Both the position numbers and the translations under genes were made by a program. DNA of 64,000 bases from assembly GCF_000293805.1 (NCBI RefSeq), contig NZ_AMBZ01000001.1, positions 958,001 to 1,022,000 of the forward strand, written 5' to 3'. The stretch comes from Paenibacillus alvei DSM 29 (GTDB taxonomy: Bacteria; Bacillota; Bacilli; Paenibacillales; Paenibacillaceae). Below the pieces are notes generated by a model. It worked only from the letters and a program-made list of their open reading frames with translations, had not been told where the DNA came from and ran no database searches. Shown one piece after another: positions 25,512-34,904 of this stretch. Every line of letters begins with the position of its first letter. Position 1 is the first letter of the stretch.

Positions 25512-25793
25512 TTACACCCCGCTAACCAAACGGCCGAGAGTGCCATCCGCATCTTCTTCCGCATAAAAAGCCTCCGATGCCATTGTGAGATTGATTTTAG
25601 CCATTTCCATATAACCGCGCTGCATCGATTCACGAATGTGCCGCTTCTTGCGTTCGTTTAAATATAATTTCATCGCTTGTCGGATGAACTCGCTCCGATT
25701 GGATTTCTCCATAGCGACGATGCCGTCCACTTCTTGTAATAATTGGTCGGGCAAGCTGATCATGATCCGTTTGGTGTTCTGAATATTAGCCAC
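25512..25793 (-). CDS. ndoAI: Antitoxin EndoAI (ribbon-helix-helix)
   Basis: 93 aa from GTG 25793 (GGGGGTG and AGGA upstream; starts a few codons earlier are possible). [20 protein letters not shown] and [12 protein letters not shown] form a ribbon-helix-helix DNA-binding domain; the C-terminal [18 protein letters not shown] helix is the EndoA-binding part and ends RLVSGV as in Bacillus. Three bases separate it from endoA. It neutralises the toxin and may autoregulate the operon. Confidence 0.92.
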   Translation of the reverse strand: MANIQNTKRIMISLPDQLLQEVDGIVAMEKSNRSEFIRQAMKLYLNERKKRHIRESMQRGYMEMAKINLTMASEAFYAEEDADGTLGRLVSGV

Positions 25794-26057
25794 CTGTCCT
25801 CGCACCCCCAAAACCTTTCCTGCCTAGTTACCATTATGTCGATTCCGTAGAAAATTTATACAAAAGAATATATATGCCCAATGCAGACGAAGTATGTTGC
25901 AGCCTGCAACATGTTCATCTCTATAATCATCCACAGAGAGCCTCTCCATTTCATTCGCCCTTGATACACCAAAATCCTTCAAGTTCCGCAAAAAGTTTCG
26001 CGGTAAATGGTTCCATATGCCGAATCATTGGATATACAGCTCTGCAATCGGCTGTAT

Positions 26058-27257
26058 CTATCCGATAAGGAGCGGATTCGACACCTTCACAACCTGACCA
26101 TTTTCAATATATACGCGCGGTACACGATGTGCAATCATGCATGTCACCTCATAGTGTATCGTGCCAAACCATTCCGCTACCTCATCTGCTGATATACAGC
26201 CTTCACCCTGACGGCCAATAAGCACAACTTCCTCGCCGGCTTCAATTGTAGATGCCTCTTGACCTAAAGACAGCAAGGACAGCATGCATTGATCCATGCA
26301 AATATTGCCCACAACAGGAACTCGCTGCCCACGAATCAGCATCAAGGCTTTGCGCTGCAGCAAGCGTGAATAACCATCCGCGTAGCCGACTGGCATCGTT
26401 GCAATCCATTCCCCTTGCTTCGTCCAGTAATTCACTCCATAGCTGATTCCCTCTTTCTCAGGGACTTCTTTGCAGTGGCTGACAGCACTTTTCAAGCTAA
26501 GCACCGGCTCCAGTGCAATATACTTCTGATTCACCTCAGCGGATGGGTACAGACCGTACATACTAATACCTACACGCACCATATTGTCGCCCCAATTCGG
26601 CATATCAATGGTGGCTGCACTGTTGCTAGAATGAATGATCGGAACTGGAATTTCGTGTTCCTTCAATAAATTAATAACCAAGGCAAAACGATCGCGCTGT
26701 ACTTGCGCATACGACTTATCTGCCTCATCCGCTGTCGCGAAGTGAGTAAATACCCCTTCTACCTCGACACCATGAATCGCTCTCAGCCGATTTATCACTT
26801 GGACAACATCCTCTGGATTGCGAATGCCTAAGCGACCCATGCCGGAGTCGACCTTGACGTGAACCTTCAATTTACGGTCATCATATTTCACCGACCATGT
26901 TGCTGCATGCTGCTCCAGCATTTGGATACATTCTTCGGAGAATATATTCAAGCTTATACCATACCTGAATGCCGCTTCGATTGCTTCGGGCGGCGTATAT
27001 CCAAGTATCAATATCGGCGTATGGATGCCTGCCTTGCGCAGTTGAATCGCTTCCTCCATAAATGCCACATTCAAATAATCAACACCAAATTGTTCTGCGG
27101 CACGAGAAACTTCTACCGCACCATGTCCATATGCATTTGCCTTCACACATACGCTAAGCTTTGTAGAAGCAGGTACTGTGCTGCGGAATGCTTGCAAGTT
27201 CCGGCGCAATGCGTCTAATGAAATTTCTGCGCGCGTCGGGCGAAAATACGTCTCCAA
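26058..27257 (-). CDS. alr: Alanine racemase
   Basis: 399 aa if started at TTG 27257 (GAGGGTGG 5-8 bases upstream, giving METYFRPTRAEISLDAL as in relatives); TTG 27302 and an intermediate GTG are alternatives. The PLP lysine is in SVCVKANAYGHGA, the second catalytic Tyr in GISYGVNYW and the conserved GYADGYSR lies after it. The enzyme makes D-alanine for peptidoglycan. Alr also matters for spore germination control because L-alanine is a germinant. Operon with the YdcC-like gene upstream and endoAI/endoA downstream, the conserved Bacillales order. Confidence 0.94.
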   Translation of the reverse strand: METYFRPTRAEISLDALRRNLQAFRSTVPASTKLSVCVKANAYGHGAVEVSRAAEQFGVDYLNVAFMEEAIQLRKAGIHTPILILGYTPPEAIEAAFRYGISLNIFSEECIQMLEQHAATWSVKYDDRKLKVHVKVDSGMGRLGIRNPEDVVQVINRLRAIHGVEVEGVFTHFATADEADKSYAQVQRDRFALVINLLKEHEIPVPIIHSSNSAATIDMPNWGDNMVRVGISMYGLYPSAEVNQKYIALEPVLSLKSAVSHCKEVPEKEGISYGVNYWTKQGEWIATMPVGYADGYSRLLQRKALMLIRGQRVPVVGNICMDQCMLSLLSLGQEASTIEAGEEVVLIGRQGEGCISADEVAEWFGTIHYEVTCMIAHRVPRVYIENGQVVKVSNPLLIG

Positions 27258-27489
27258 GTCAACCACCCTCACCGTCTCTCGTTTCTCCCGTTCAATCGTC
27301 AATATCCTATGTTACTTGCCGTTCGGAAGACTGTCAACCAATGCAGACGGCGATTACCACCCTTTTCTAAGGAAATAAACACTTGTCTAGTCAGAATCAT
27401 CCGATTCCTCTGCTGCAATGGCCGATACGCATGAACGCGGCCCCTATTCCATCAATTAGAATACGGACCGCGCACCTCAATACATTCGC

Positions 27490-28671
27490 CTATTTTCCTG
27501 GCTGGTCAACCATGGATTGTGCTATTTTTACCATTTCAGATGCCGGGAGATCGCTGCTTACGATGCGGTATTTGACGCCGTCATACATCCATGTGAGAGC
27601 CTTTTGCTCCTCGCCTGACAGCTGTCCAACCGTAAAGCCAAGGTTGAGACCTTCGCCAATTGGCATACCGGTTTCCATATCCTTCGGACGGGATTCCATA
27701 ATCGTGAAGTTGTAAGTTCCTGAATATCGAATGGCAACAGCGTGCTCCTTACTGTCCGGAATTGCAGGTTCATCCTTCTTTGTTACCCCTTCCGGTAAAT
27801 AAGATGGCTCAATAATACCGAACGGACCAAGCTCAGCCTCATCATTGCTGCGATCACTCGCTCCTGCATCAGAACCTGTCGTTTCCGAACCTGTTCCATC
27901 TGTCGTCCCAGATGAAGGCTCATCTCCAGGCTGTTGAGGCTGCTGTTTAGAATCATCCACTTTCGCAGTCGTTTCCTTTGTATTTCCATCCGGAATCTTT
28001 GTTGCGTCTACAGTCGTGTCTGGAAGCGAGGAATTTTTCATACTCGTCATATTGCGCTGCATATCAAAGGAATCCTGATCGAACTTCTTGCTGAAGTCGA
28101 ATTGATTGAATTTCATTTCCACGACAACCTTGGCTTCCGAATCCGTCACCTGTACTTGCTTCGGTGCATAACTGTCCTTGCTCAGCCATATTTTCTGGCG
28201 AACAAGAGAATCCGTCTGGTAATTGGCGGCCACTTCGAATACATAGTTATCTCCATCTGCAGTAAATTGACGCGCGTTATCGGACAGGATGCTGCGTACT
28301 AACGTTTGATACAGATATACCTGGCCTTGATTTTCCGGCCAATCGCTTTGGAAGCGGAAAATTTTATTCAAGCTTGGTGTCAAAACGAAGACGCCCTCTT
28401 TGTTGCGGAGTACAATTTGCGTAATATCCTTCTTTTCATTTTTCAGCTCGATCCGGTAGTACGACGGGTTTTGATACCATACCTCAACCCGGTATTCAAG
28501 CGGCTGCTGCCCTGAGTGCAGCGTCATCGTGCCGATGCCTGCATAGCTTTCCAATTTGCTCATTACCTTGTCCAGATCTTGAACCACCGCAGACGCATCC
28601 TTTTTGCCGCAACCAGCTACTAGGATCGCTACGCTCATCACGATGGCCAATACCCATGTGATCCGACGCAT
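27490..28671 (-). CDS. YdcC-like outer-leaflet lipoprotein (LolA/sorting-domain fold)
   Basis: 393 aa; a lipoprotein signal ends VAGC (Cys 21). Residues 35-220 resemble the LolA-like beta-barrel half found in B. subtilis YdcC (YQNPSYYRIELKNEKKDITQIVLRNKEGVFVLTPSL). A long Gln/Asp/Thr/Ser-rich linker (about 225-295) leads to a C-terminal DUF4367-like domain. In B. subtilis ydcC is sporulation-expressed and sits directly upstream of alr, as here. The linker makes this protein longer than the usual ~340 aa. Confidence 0.82.
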   Translation of the reverse strand: MRRITWVLAIVMSVAILVAGCGKKDASAVVQDLDKVMSKLESYAGIGTMTLHSGQQPLEYRVEVWYQNPSYYRIELKNEKKDITQIVLRNKEGVFVLTPSLNKIFRFQSDWPENQGQVYLYQTLVRSILSDNARQFTADGDNYVFEVAANYQTDSLVRQKIWLSKDSYAPKQVQVTDSEAKVVVEMKFNQFDFSKKFDQDSFDMQRNMTSMKNSSLPDTTVDATKIPDGNTKETTAKVDDSKQQPQQPGDEPSSGTTDGTGSETTGSDAGASDRSNDEAELGPFGIIEPSYLPEGVTKKDEPAIPDSKEHAVAIRYSGTYNFTIMESRPKDMETGMPIGEGLNLGFTVGQLSGEEQKALTWMYDGVKYRIVSSDLPASEMVKIAQSMVDQPGK

Positions 28672-28794
28672 GAGATCATCCCCTCTGACATCAATATTCT
28701 TCGATTCGGTGTACTCCTCATCACTGATAACATGTCTATGTGGGAACTTGACCGATTATGCAGACTAGCATGACAAGCGTGACAAGTTATCTAC

Positions 28795-29589
28795 ATGAAA
28801 TTTCCGTTTGCGGTTCAAGGAATACAGAATCAGGCGTCGAATATCATGAAGGAGGATAAAGAGAAGAAAATCATGCAGGATCAATTGAAGATTCAGGGAG
28901 AAGGGATTGCCATACGTTCTTGGACAAAAGTCATCTTATTTATTGCTGCTACCGCTTGCTTGACCCGGTTTATACCGTTCTCAAGCTTCTTTCGCAATGT
29001 AGATACGTTAATTCATGAGCTGTCTCATGCACTCGTTACGCTTGTACTCTCTGGTAAAGTGATGTACATTCATTTATTCAGCAATCAAAGCGGTGTTACC
29101 TATTCCGCATATACGTCAACATTGAAGGCGATTCCGATATCGCTCGCCGGCTACATCGGCGCTTCGTTATTTGCTGTACTGCTGTTCTATTTGCATGCTC
29201 GTAAGCAGGAGGCCGCGGGGCTTATCGCAATTGCATCCTTAGCGCTAATCAGCCTAATTCTGTTCGTTCGCAATGGGTATGGCATGATGTGGTGCGCAGG
29301 CTTCGTTGCACTGACAGGCCTCATCTGGCAGTTCGCTCCCCCATGGCTTAGAAGCGGCTACTATTTGCTAATCGCGTTCATCTGTCTCGTGGAATCGGTC
29401 ATCAGCTCCGTATATCTGGTCTTCTTGTCCATAAGAATGCCGAATGGGGCAGGAGATGCCGCCAATCTCAGCCATGTCACCTACATTCCAGCCATTGTGT
29501 GGGCACTGCTGTTTGCCGCTATATCGTTATGGTGTGCCAGATGGTCCATGAGCATCTTATTCCGCGGCACACGAAAAGGAAGCATGTAA
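28795..29589 (+). CDS. M50-type membrane metalloprotease-like protein
   Basis: Up to 264 aa; the true start may be one of the Mets at residues 18 or 27, since no RBS stands before 28795 while AAGGAGG lies inside the frame at 28850. A HELSHA zinc motif (about residue 73) sits in the first of six or seven membrane helices, followed by a GYIGASLFAVLLF helix as in M50 proteins that cleave or bind membrane substrates. A second metal Asp is not obvious. Divergent from the YdcC-like gene. Substrate unknown. Confidence 0.75.
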   Translation: MKFPFAVQGIQNQASNIMKEDKEKKIMQDQLKIQGEGIAIRSWTKVILFIAATACLTRFIPFSSFFRNVDTLIHELSHALVTLVLSGKVMYIHLFSNQSGVTYSAYTSTLKAIPISLAGYIGASLFAVLLFYLHARKQEAAGLIAIASLALISLILFVRNGYGMMWCAGFVALTGLIWQFAPPWLRSGYYLLIAFICLVESVISSVYLVFLSIRMPNGAGDAANLSHVTYIPAIVWALLFAAISLWCARWSMSILFRGTRKGSM

Positions 29590-29602
29590 TCTATTTCAAT
29601 CA

Positions 29603-29652
29603 GAAAGGAGCTTCCAAGCATGAGTAGAACTCGATGCAGGAAAGCTCCTTTC
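29603..29652 (+). terminator. Terminator between convergent genes
   Basis: GAAAGGAGCTT (29603) pairs with AAGCTCCTTTC (29642); T-rich on both sides, so it may serve the M50 gene and the minus-strand amino-sugar operon. Confidence 0.75.
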
Positions 29653-29682
29653 TTTCATTAAATTGCTGCCTGACCGTTCTGT

Positions 29683-29853
29683 TTACATATAATATTTTGG
29701 ATCTTTCTTGAAATTAGCTGAACGAACAGCACGGTGGTTCCCCGCCGCGTCCACATTGCCACATACAACAATAGAAAATCGCAGCTGCTTGCATCCTCTC
29801 ATTAATAGAAGACACGATTCACCGCGATTTTGATACGATTGCATATGTTGCAT
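29683..29853 (-). CDS. Small hypothetical protein at the end of the amino-sugar operon
   Basis: About 56 aa from ATG 29853 (MQHMQSYQNRGESC), ending NFKKDPKYYM; two Cys residues may pair. AGGAGG overlapping the kinase stop lies 15 bases upstream, which is long; a GTG directly abutting it is the other option. Coupled to the preceding gene. No family recognised. Confidence 0.4.
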   Translation of the reverse strand: MQHMQSYQNRGESCLLLMRGCKQLRFSIVVCGNVDAAGNHRAVRSANFKKDPKYYM

Positions 29854-29872
29854 TTCTAATAAGCTCACCCTC

Positions 29873-30793
29873 CTAGGAGCAGGCCGCAAGCTTGGATAAT
29901 GCCATCATTACTGCGCCATGCGCAGCATCCTTCTTCGGTGTAATGCAATCCATATTCGGATAACGTTCTTTTAGTATGTTTACGAAAGCATCTCGCACAT
30001 TGCTGTTCTTCAGCAGCACGCTTCCTGCCATGGCGACCGTCCCTGACTGTAGAGACAGCTTCTCTACCACCGGGATAACAAGCTCACAGAGAGAGCTTGC
30101 CGCCTTACGAGCAATCTCTAGAGCTGCAGAATCGCCTAGCTCACATGCCTGCGATAGTATCGGAGCAAGAGCTGCAATATCCTTCTTATTTGTCTGCTTG
30201 TCGTATACGAATCGAATTAATTGCTGCATCGATTCAATCCCCAACTGCTCCATTACCCTATCTGTAATCGGCGTTGCAGGTATGCGCCCGTCGTACGCCC
30301 GTACAACGATGGATAACAAGTCACGTCCGATGCTGTAGCCGCTGCCCTCATCATCAATGAGATGGCCATAGCCGCCAGCGCGATGAGACTGACCCGCTTC
30401 ATTTCTCCCATAGCAAATAGATCCCGTGCCTGCAATGAGAATGATGCCATATTCACGGTTATGGGCGCCGTACAATGCCGTCTCTTGGTCGCCGGTAATG
30501 ATGAGTCCGCCTTCATATCCGCAATCGCGGACAATGGCTTCGAGCCGAGTTACGACTGTCGGATTGCTGACTCCGGCTGCTCCGATGCACACCTGCGCAC
30601 AGTTCCCAAGCCCGCCGCATACGCTTGCGATCGTCTCGAATATTTCTTGCAGACTTGCACGTACACTCGCTTCATCCTGACCATTAATATTAATAGCTCC
30701 AGATGTAAAGGCATGCACCGCCGTTCCTCGATCATCCGCAATCATTACTGCTGTCTTCGTACCGCCGCCGTCTAAGCCTGCTACGTATGTCAA
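29873..30793 (-). CDS. murK: N-acetylglucosamine/N-acetylmuramic acid kinase (BadF/BcrA ATPase fold), MurK-like
   Basis: 306 aa from TTG 30793 (GGATGTGAGAG upstream). ASKHA-fold kinase: phosphate-1 motif LDGGGTKTAVMIAD at residue 6, GAAGVSNP, the phosphate-2 GTGSICYG with AGGYGHLIDDEGSGYSIG, and adenosine motif GTVAMAGSVL. This matches Clostridium-type MurK, which phosphorylates MurNAc and GlcNAc at O-6. With MurQ in the same operon and no PTS gene, MurK is the expected source of MurNAc-6-phosphate. Acts in the cytoplasm. Confidence 0.83.
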   Translation of the reverse strand: MTYVAGLDGGGTKTAVMIADDRGTAVHAFTSGAININGQDEASVRASLQEIFETIASVCGGLGNCAQVCIGAAGVSNPTVVTRLEAIVRDCGYEGGLIITGDQETALYGAHNREYGIILIAGTGSICYGRNEAGQSHRAGGYGHLIDDEGSGYSIGRDLLSIVVRAYDGRIPATPITDRVMEQLGIESMQQLIRFVYDKQTNKKDIAALAPILSQACELGDSAALEIARKAASSLCELVIPVVEKLSLQSGTVAMAGSVLLKNSNVRDAFVNILKERYPNMDCITPKKDAAHGAVMMALSKLAACS

Positions 30794-30834
30794 CGTACTC
30801 TCACATCCTTCATCTTCCTTGTAAAAACTGTTCT

Positions 30835-31977
30835 CTATTTATATAAATGATACTGCTGCTTCAGCATCGTAAATTCCCGACTTTCCTCACGGAATTGCTC
30901 GAGCATCGCTGGTACATCCAAAGATTCCTCTCGATACAGCTTGTCTCCGCAGAGCAAATCGATGAAAGGCCTGGAATTCTCCTTCACTGGCGGCAAAAAG
31001 GCAAACTGCTCATAGTTGTTCTTAATCGTGAACATTAGTTTAACGCCAGCTTCAAATGACTGAACCGCGCGATTGTCGAGCACATGAATTTGCACCCCGC
31101 CGCACTGCTCGCCTTCGAACTTCGAAAAGGACGGCTTGAAATAAACAGGCCGGAAAATAACGCCCGGCAGCTTCTGGCGGTTCATTTCATCTGCCAGCTT
31201 TTCTGCCTCAATGAACGGCGCCCCGATGATTTCAAATGGCGCTGTTGTACCTCGGCCTTCCGATATGTTCGTCCCCTCAAATACACATGTACCTGGATAG
31301 AGAAGTGCTGAATCATAGCGCGGCAGCCCTAAAGATGGCATAACCCATGTTCTTCCTGTATTCGGGAACTGCATCGACCGCTCCCAGCCATCACAGCGAA
31401 CGACATGCAGTTTGGCGTTCCAGTTCATCTGCTCGTTCGCCATCAGGGCAACCTCGCCTGCAGTCAAGCCATAACGAACGCACAATGGATAATTACCAAC
31501 AAACGACTGAAAGCCCGCCTTCAGAATATTTCCTTCTACTGTATTACCGTCAAGCGGATTGATTCGATCCAATACGACGAACTCTTTGCCTGCCTTCGCG
31601 CAGTCTTCCAACGCATAGAGCATCGTGTATATGAACGTATAATAGCGTACGCCAACATCCTGTATATCGTAGACGACCAAGTCGACTTCGTCCAGCATCT
31701 CCTGACTGAGACGCTTGGAATCTTTGCGATATAAGCTATATACAGGCACGCCTGTAAATGGATCTGTATAGGTCTCAACCTGTGCCCCTGCCGCTAGATC
31801 ACCGCGAACCCCATGCTCTGGCGAGAACATCGCCACTAGGTTGAAGTTGTCATGTAAAATTTGAATTGTGGATTCAAATTGATTGTTCAATCCTGTTGGG
31901 GAGGTAATAAGGCCGACGCGTTTGCCTTTGAATATTTCAGAATATTCTCCAATACAATCAATACCGTTGCGGATCAT
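30835..31977 (-). CDS. namZ: NamZ-type exo-beta-N-acetylmuramidase (DUF1343) without signal peptide
   Basis: 380 aa from ATG 31977, which has a perfect AAGGAGG 5 bases upstream; a longer frame to 32088 runs into the upstream gene. DUF1343 signature segments: GKRVGLITSPTGLN, AMFSPEHGVRGD, YDIQDVGVRYYTFIYTM, VLDRINPLDG and EGTNISEGRGTT. The B. subtilis homologue NamZ (YbbC) is secreted and releases MurNAc from the non-reducing ends of peptidoglycan fragments. Here no signal peptide is present, so the enzyme should act on imported MurNAc-GlcNAc in the cytoplasm. Confidence 0.87.
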   Translation of the reverse strand: MIRNGIDCIGEYSEIFKGKRVGLITSPTGLNNQFESTIQILHDNFNLVAMFSPEHGVRGDLAAGAQVETYTDPFTGVPVYSLYRKDSKRLSQEMLDEVDLVVYDIQDVGVRYYTFIYTMLYALEDCAKAGKEFVVLDRINPLDGNTVEGNILKAGFQSFVGNYPLCVRYGLTAGEVALMANEQMNWNAKLHVVRCDGWERSMQFPNTGRTWVMPSLGLPRYDSALLYPGTCVFEGTNISEGRGTTAPFEIIGAPFIEAEKLADEMNRQKLPGVIFRPVYFKPSFSKFEGEQCGGVQIHVLDNRAVQSFEAGVKLMFTIKNNYEQFAFLPPVKENSRPFIDLLCGDKLYREESLDVPAMLEQFREESREFTMLKQQYHLYK

Positions 31978-32011
31978 AGGTGCCTCCTTATATGTGCGAT
32001 TACTAGTCAAT

Positions 32012-32716
32012 TTACAATTCCGATTTCCGTATGCACATCGTTTCTGCTGGAACCATAAACGTCTCCGCATATTGCTTCCGAGCCTCAATACCGCGTACCC
32101 GCGCCAAATGCTTGTAGTATTCCAGATACGGGAATGATTTGCTGCCTGTCACGAACCAATGCAGGGAAACTGCCTTGATCCACAGATCATAAGCCTCCTG
32201 CGAGAAATCGACGTATACATATGGCTTATAATCAACCGCATCTTCCCAATTTTCTGCATAATAGAGTGTAGAAGCGAAGAATGCGGGAAGTTCCCGCTCG
32301 AACGATGCCAGCCCAGCGAAGAAGCGCGCATCATTCACGATGCGATGGGTCGTCATATGATCCTTGTGCATGCTGTTTTTAAAATGCGTAATAATGATGT
32401 TCGGACACATCTGACGAATAACGTCGCAAACTCTCAGACGCATTTCTTCATTGTCCTTCAGCTCGCCATCTGGAATATCGAATACTATCGCTTCACCGCC
32501 CAGCATTTCCGCGAACGCCTTCGCCTCATTCACCTTCTGCTCGCGATATTCCGCCATATTCTGTCCGGCCGGAACCCCTCGTTCCCCTGCTGTCAAAGCC
32601 AAGGTTACAATGCGGTCGCCCTTGAGTGCGTGGCTTGCCAATACACCACCCGCCGTCAACTCCATATCTCCCACATGACCACCAATTGCTAAAATCGTTC
32701 GTTGCTGCTCGCTCAT
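32012..32716 (-). CDS. PIG-L/LmbE-family deacetylase
   Basis: 234 aa. The first metal-binding motif reads GGHVGDMELTAGG, where the family usually has AHPDDxE; the key His, Asp and Glu are kept. The HKDH motif (HFKNSMHKDHMTTH, about residue 120) supplies the other zinc ligand. Family members deacetylate GlcNAc-containing molecules. In this operon a plausible substrate is the GlcNAc part of imported cell-wall disaccharide, but BshB-like or other roles are possible. Stop is 2 bp after the start region of nothing else; 2 bp separate it from the acetyltransferase gene upstream. Confidence 0.85.
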   Translation of the reverse strand: MSEQQRTILAIGGHVGDMELTAGGVLASHALKGDRIVTLALTAGERGVPAGQNMAEYREQKVNEAKAFAEMLGGEAIVFDIPDGELKDNEEMRLRVCDVIRQMCPNIIITHFKNSMHKDHMTTHRIVNDARFFAGLASFERELPAFFASTLYYAENWEDAVDYKPYVYVDFSQEAYDLWIKAVSLHWFVTGSKSFPYLEYYKHLARVRGIEARKQYAETFMVPAETMCIRKSEL

Positions 32717-32718
32717 AC

Positions 32719-33687
32719 CTACAACTCCCTTCTCATGATTGAAAATTGTTTGACGGTCTGGAATCCCGCCTTCTCGTAAATGCGAAGCGCGGGGTTGGTG
32801 CTTCCTGTGAATAACGACATGTATTCCGTCCCAATGCTGCGGAATGCTTCACAAAGCTTGAAGAATAAAATGGTGCCAAGTCCATGTCCTTTATGATGGG
32901 GACTCACGCCAATGCCAGCAAAATATCCCCGACCGCTCTTCTGGCGAATGACTGGACCTGCGAAGCCAACTGCTTGGCCTTGATGCGCTGCAATCACTAC
33001 GGGAACACCATCCGCAGTTGCTTGCCCAATCTCCTTGCGCCACAGCGGGTTGTTCAGCTCATTCAGCATGGCTGCGATCCCATTATGACGTACCCGATCA
33101 TACAAACCGACGGTATAACCATCTGCCACTGCCGCTTGCTCCTTAGTAACGATTTGCTCAGGGATTTCGAACTCAGCCAAAGGCAGATACATCGCTTGTT
33201 GAACAGCTCGTTCCATGTAGCCTTGCCGCAGCAGAAATTGATGGAATTCACTGCCGATGGGTACTCCCGGCGCATTGTTATGCTCATGATGCAGCGTATT
33301 TGGAATATACCAAGGCAGCTTCATCGGGTTGAAGAACAGGATATCTGCCTGCTTCTTCCCAAGCTCACGAAAACGATGCTCTACCGCGTCCAGCAGTTGC
33401 TTGTAATGATCGTCTGAACTGCATTTGCGGGACAATACAACGCATGTGATATATCCGGCTGTATCGCCAAGCGGCAAGTCATCCCCAGTACAACCGCAGG
33501 CAAAGCCTTGCATACTGCCTTCATCATCAAGTAGAACGAATGTGTTCGCGGAATCGAAGTAAGGGTTAGAACGAAAGATGTCCTGGAAACTCACTACAGT
33601 AAGCTCTTTATATCCATCGCGAACTGCCTCTTCATTCCATAATGCAATAACGTCTTCCCTATATTTGTTATCCCATGTGACAAGCAT
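32719..33687 (-). CDS. GNAT-family N-acetyltransferase with two GNAT folds
   Basis: 322 aa. The C-terminal domain holds a full acetyl-CoA site (GYFAGIGVSPHHKGHGLGTILF, with Q/H-x-x-G-x-G/L) and ends FTGSTNPALRIYEKAGFQTVKQ; the N-terminal half is a degenerate second GNAT. Sits 2 bp before the deacetylase, so acetylation and deacetylation are paired in this operon; perhaps it acetylates glucosamine or muramic acid. Substrate unknown. Confidence 0.82.
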   Translation of the reverse strand: MLVTWDNKYREDVIALWNEEAVRDGYKELTVVSFQDIFRSNPYFDSANTFVLLDDEGSMQGFACGCTGDDLPLGDTAGYITCVVLSRKCSSDDHYKQLLDAVEHRFRELGKKQADILFFNPMKLPWYIPNTLHHEHNNAPGVPIGSEFHQFLLRQGYMERAVQQAMYLPLAEFEIPEQIVTKEQAAVADGYTVGLYDRVRHNGIAAMLNELNNPLWRKEIGQATADGVPVVIAAHQGQAVGFAGPVIRQKSGRGYFAGIGVSPHHKGHGLGTILFFKLCEAFRSIGTEYMSLFTGSTNPALRIYEKAGFQTVKQFSIMRREL

Positions 33688-33714
33688 GATCGCAGGACCT
33701 CCATTTAAACATTA

Positions 33715-33739
33715 AACCTTCATCGCAGCGATGAAGGTT
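33715..33739 (-). other. Intercistronic hairpin
   Basis: AACCTTCATCG-CAG-CGATGAAGGTT perfect 11-bp stem, 28 bp upstream of the acetyltransferase start; may process or attenuate the long operon mRNA. Confidence 0.55.
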
Positions 33740-33770
33740 CAGGAATAGATTGCAGGAGACTATAATCCAG

Positions 33771-34012
33771 TTCAAAAAGGTCGGTTTTCAGCACCGAGAA
33801 GATTGTCAGGAACTCGAAGCTAATGCTTCCGAAGTGAGTTTTGCTAAGAAAAACTTGTAAGGAGCAGCGCAGTGTAGGCGAGACTACATGAGCAGCTAAG
33901 ATGTTTCCGAAGGAAACATCCTTCGAAAGCAGACACTATTCGAGAGTGAGTGCACGATTCGATGCCGAATTACTTTCCATACACCCTCGTGATCAAAGGC
34001 GACCTTTTTGAA
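33771..34012. repeat. 242-bp structured intergenic element with 13-bp terminal inverted repeats
   Basis: Ends TTCAAAAAGGTCG (33771-33783) and CGACCTTTTTGAA (34000-34012) are perfect inverse copies. Inside are hairpins CGAAGC-TAAT-GCTTCCG (33816-33832), GTGTAG/CTACAT (about 33873-33891), GATGTTTCC-GAA-GGAAACATC (33900-33920) and CACTATTCGAGAGTG (about 33936-33950). It splits the operon between a permease gene and the acetyltransferase. Either a MITE-like or interspersed repeat or a structured RNA; no ORF. Confidence 0.6.
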
Positions 34013-34023
34013 ATTCCTCTTTA

Positions 34024-34884
34024 TTAGCCTTTCACCGCACCTACGGTTACCCCTTGCAGGAAGTACTTCTGCAAGCTGAAGAAGAGAATAAACATAGGCA
34101 GCGCTGAGATTGTAGCACCTGCCATCATCGGCGCAAAGTATGTCGTGTTGGCAAATCTGAAGTTTTTAAGGCCTACCTGAATCGTCTGCATATCCATTGT
34201 ATTCGTAACCAAGAATGGCCAGAAGAACGTATTCCAGCTATCCATAAATGTAAGAATCGCCATTACCGCGAGTACAGTCTTAGACAGCGGCAGAATAATT
34301 TTGAAGTACACTTGAAACTGATTGCAGCCTTCGATCTTCGCACATTCCAATACTTCATTCGGAATGCTGCTCATGAACTGCTTCGAAAGGAAAATATTAT
34401 ATACAGTAACGAGACCAGGCAAAATCAAAGCGCTGTACGTGTTTTGGATTTGAAAAATATTAACGATCAAGATGTACAACGGCACTTGTGTTACCTGATA
34501 CGGAATCATCATCGCAACGAGAAGCAATGTAAACAATGCGGTTCTGCCCTTGAACTTAATTTTAGAGAAGGCATAGCCGGCCATACTTGCAAAGAACACG
34601 TTCGAAACTGTAACAACAGCCGCTACAAATAATGAGTTCAATAACCAGCGCAGTGAGTATTCACTGTAATCGAAGAAAAACTTATACGATTCAAAAGATA
34701 TTTTAGATGGGAAGAGCGAGTAGCTCATCGCCCCTGCTTCGACGGGATCCCCGAAGGAAGAAATAATCATAAAATAAATAGGGAAGATCGTGGCCAAAGC
34801 AAATAACAAAAGTATGAATATGATGGCAGCGTTTCTCGTATGTTTAGCCGCCGGTTTTCCATTATGCGGATTGTAGAGTGACAT
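34024..34884 (-). CDS. ABC transporter permease (MalG-type), amino-sugar importer
   Basis: 286 aa, six membrane segments; EAA loop VLECAKIEGCNQFQVYFKII (about residues 185-204). ATG 34884 follows a GGGGAGAAG-type RBS. Pairs with the permease gene 20 bp upstream to form a CUT1-type carbohydrate channel. In this operon the cargo is expected to be MurNAc, GlcNAc or their disaccharide (inference). Confidence 0.88.
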   Translation of the reverse strand: MSLYNPHNGKPAAKHTRNAAIIFILLLFALATIFPIYFMIISSFGDPVEAGAMSYSLFPSKISFESYKFFFDYSEYSLRWLLNSLFVAAVVTVSNVFFASMAGYAFSKIKFKGRTALFTLLLVAMMIPYQVTQVPLYILIVNIFQIQNTYSALILPGLVTVYNIFLSKQFMSSIPNEVLECAKIEGCNQFQVYFKIILPLSKTVLAVMAILTFMDSWNTFFWPFLVTNTMDMQTIQVGLKNFRFANTTYFAPMMAGATISALPMFILFFSLQKYFLQGVTVGAVKG

Positions 34885-34904
34885 CGTTGGCTTCTCCCCT
34901 TTCC

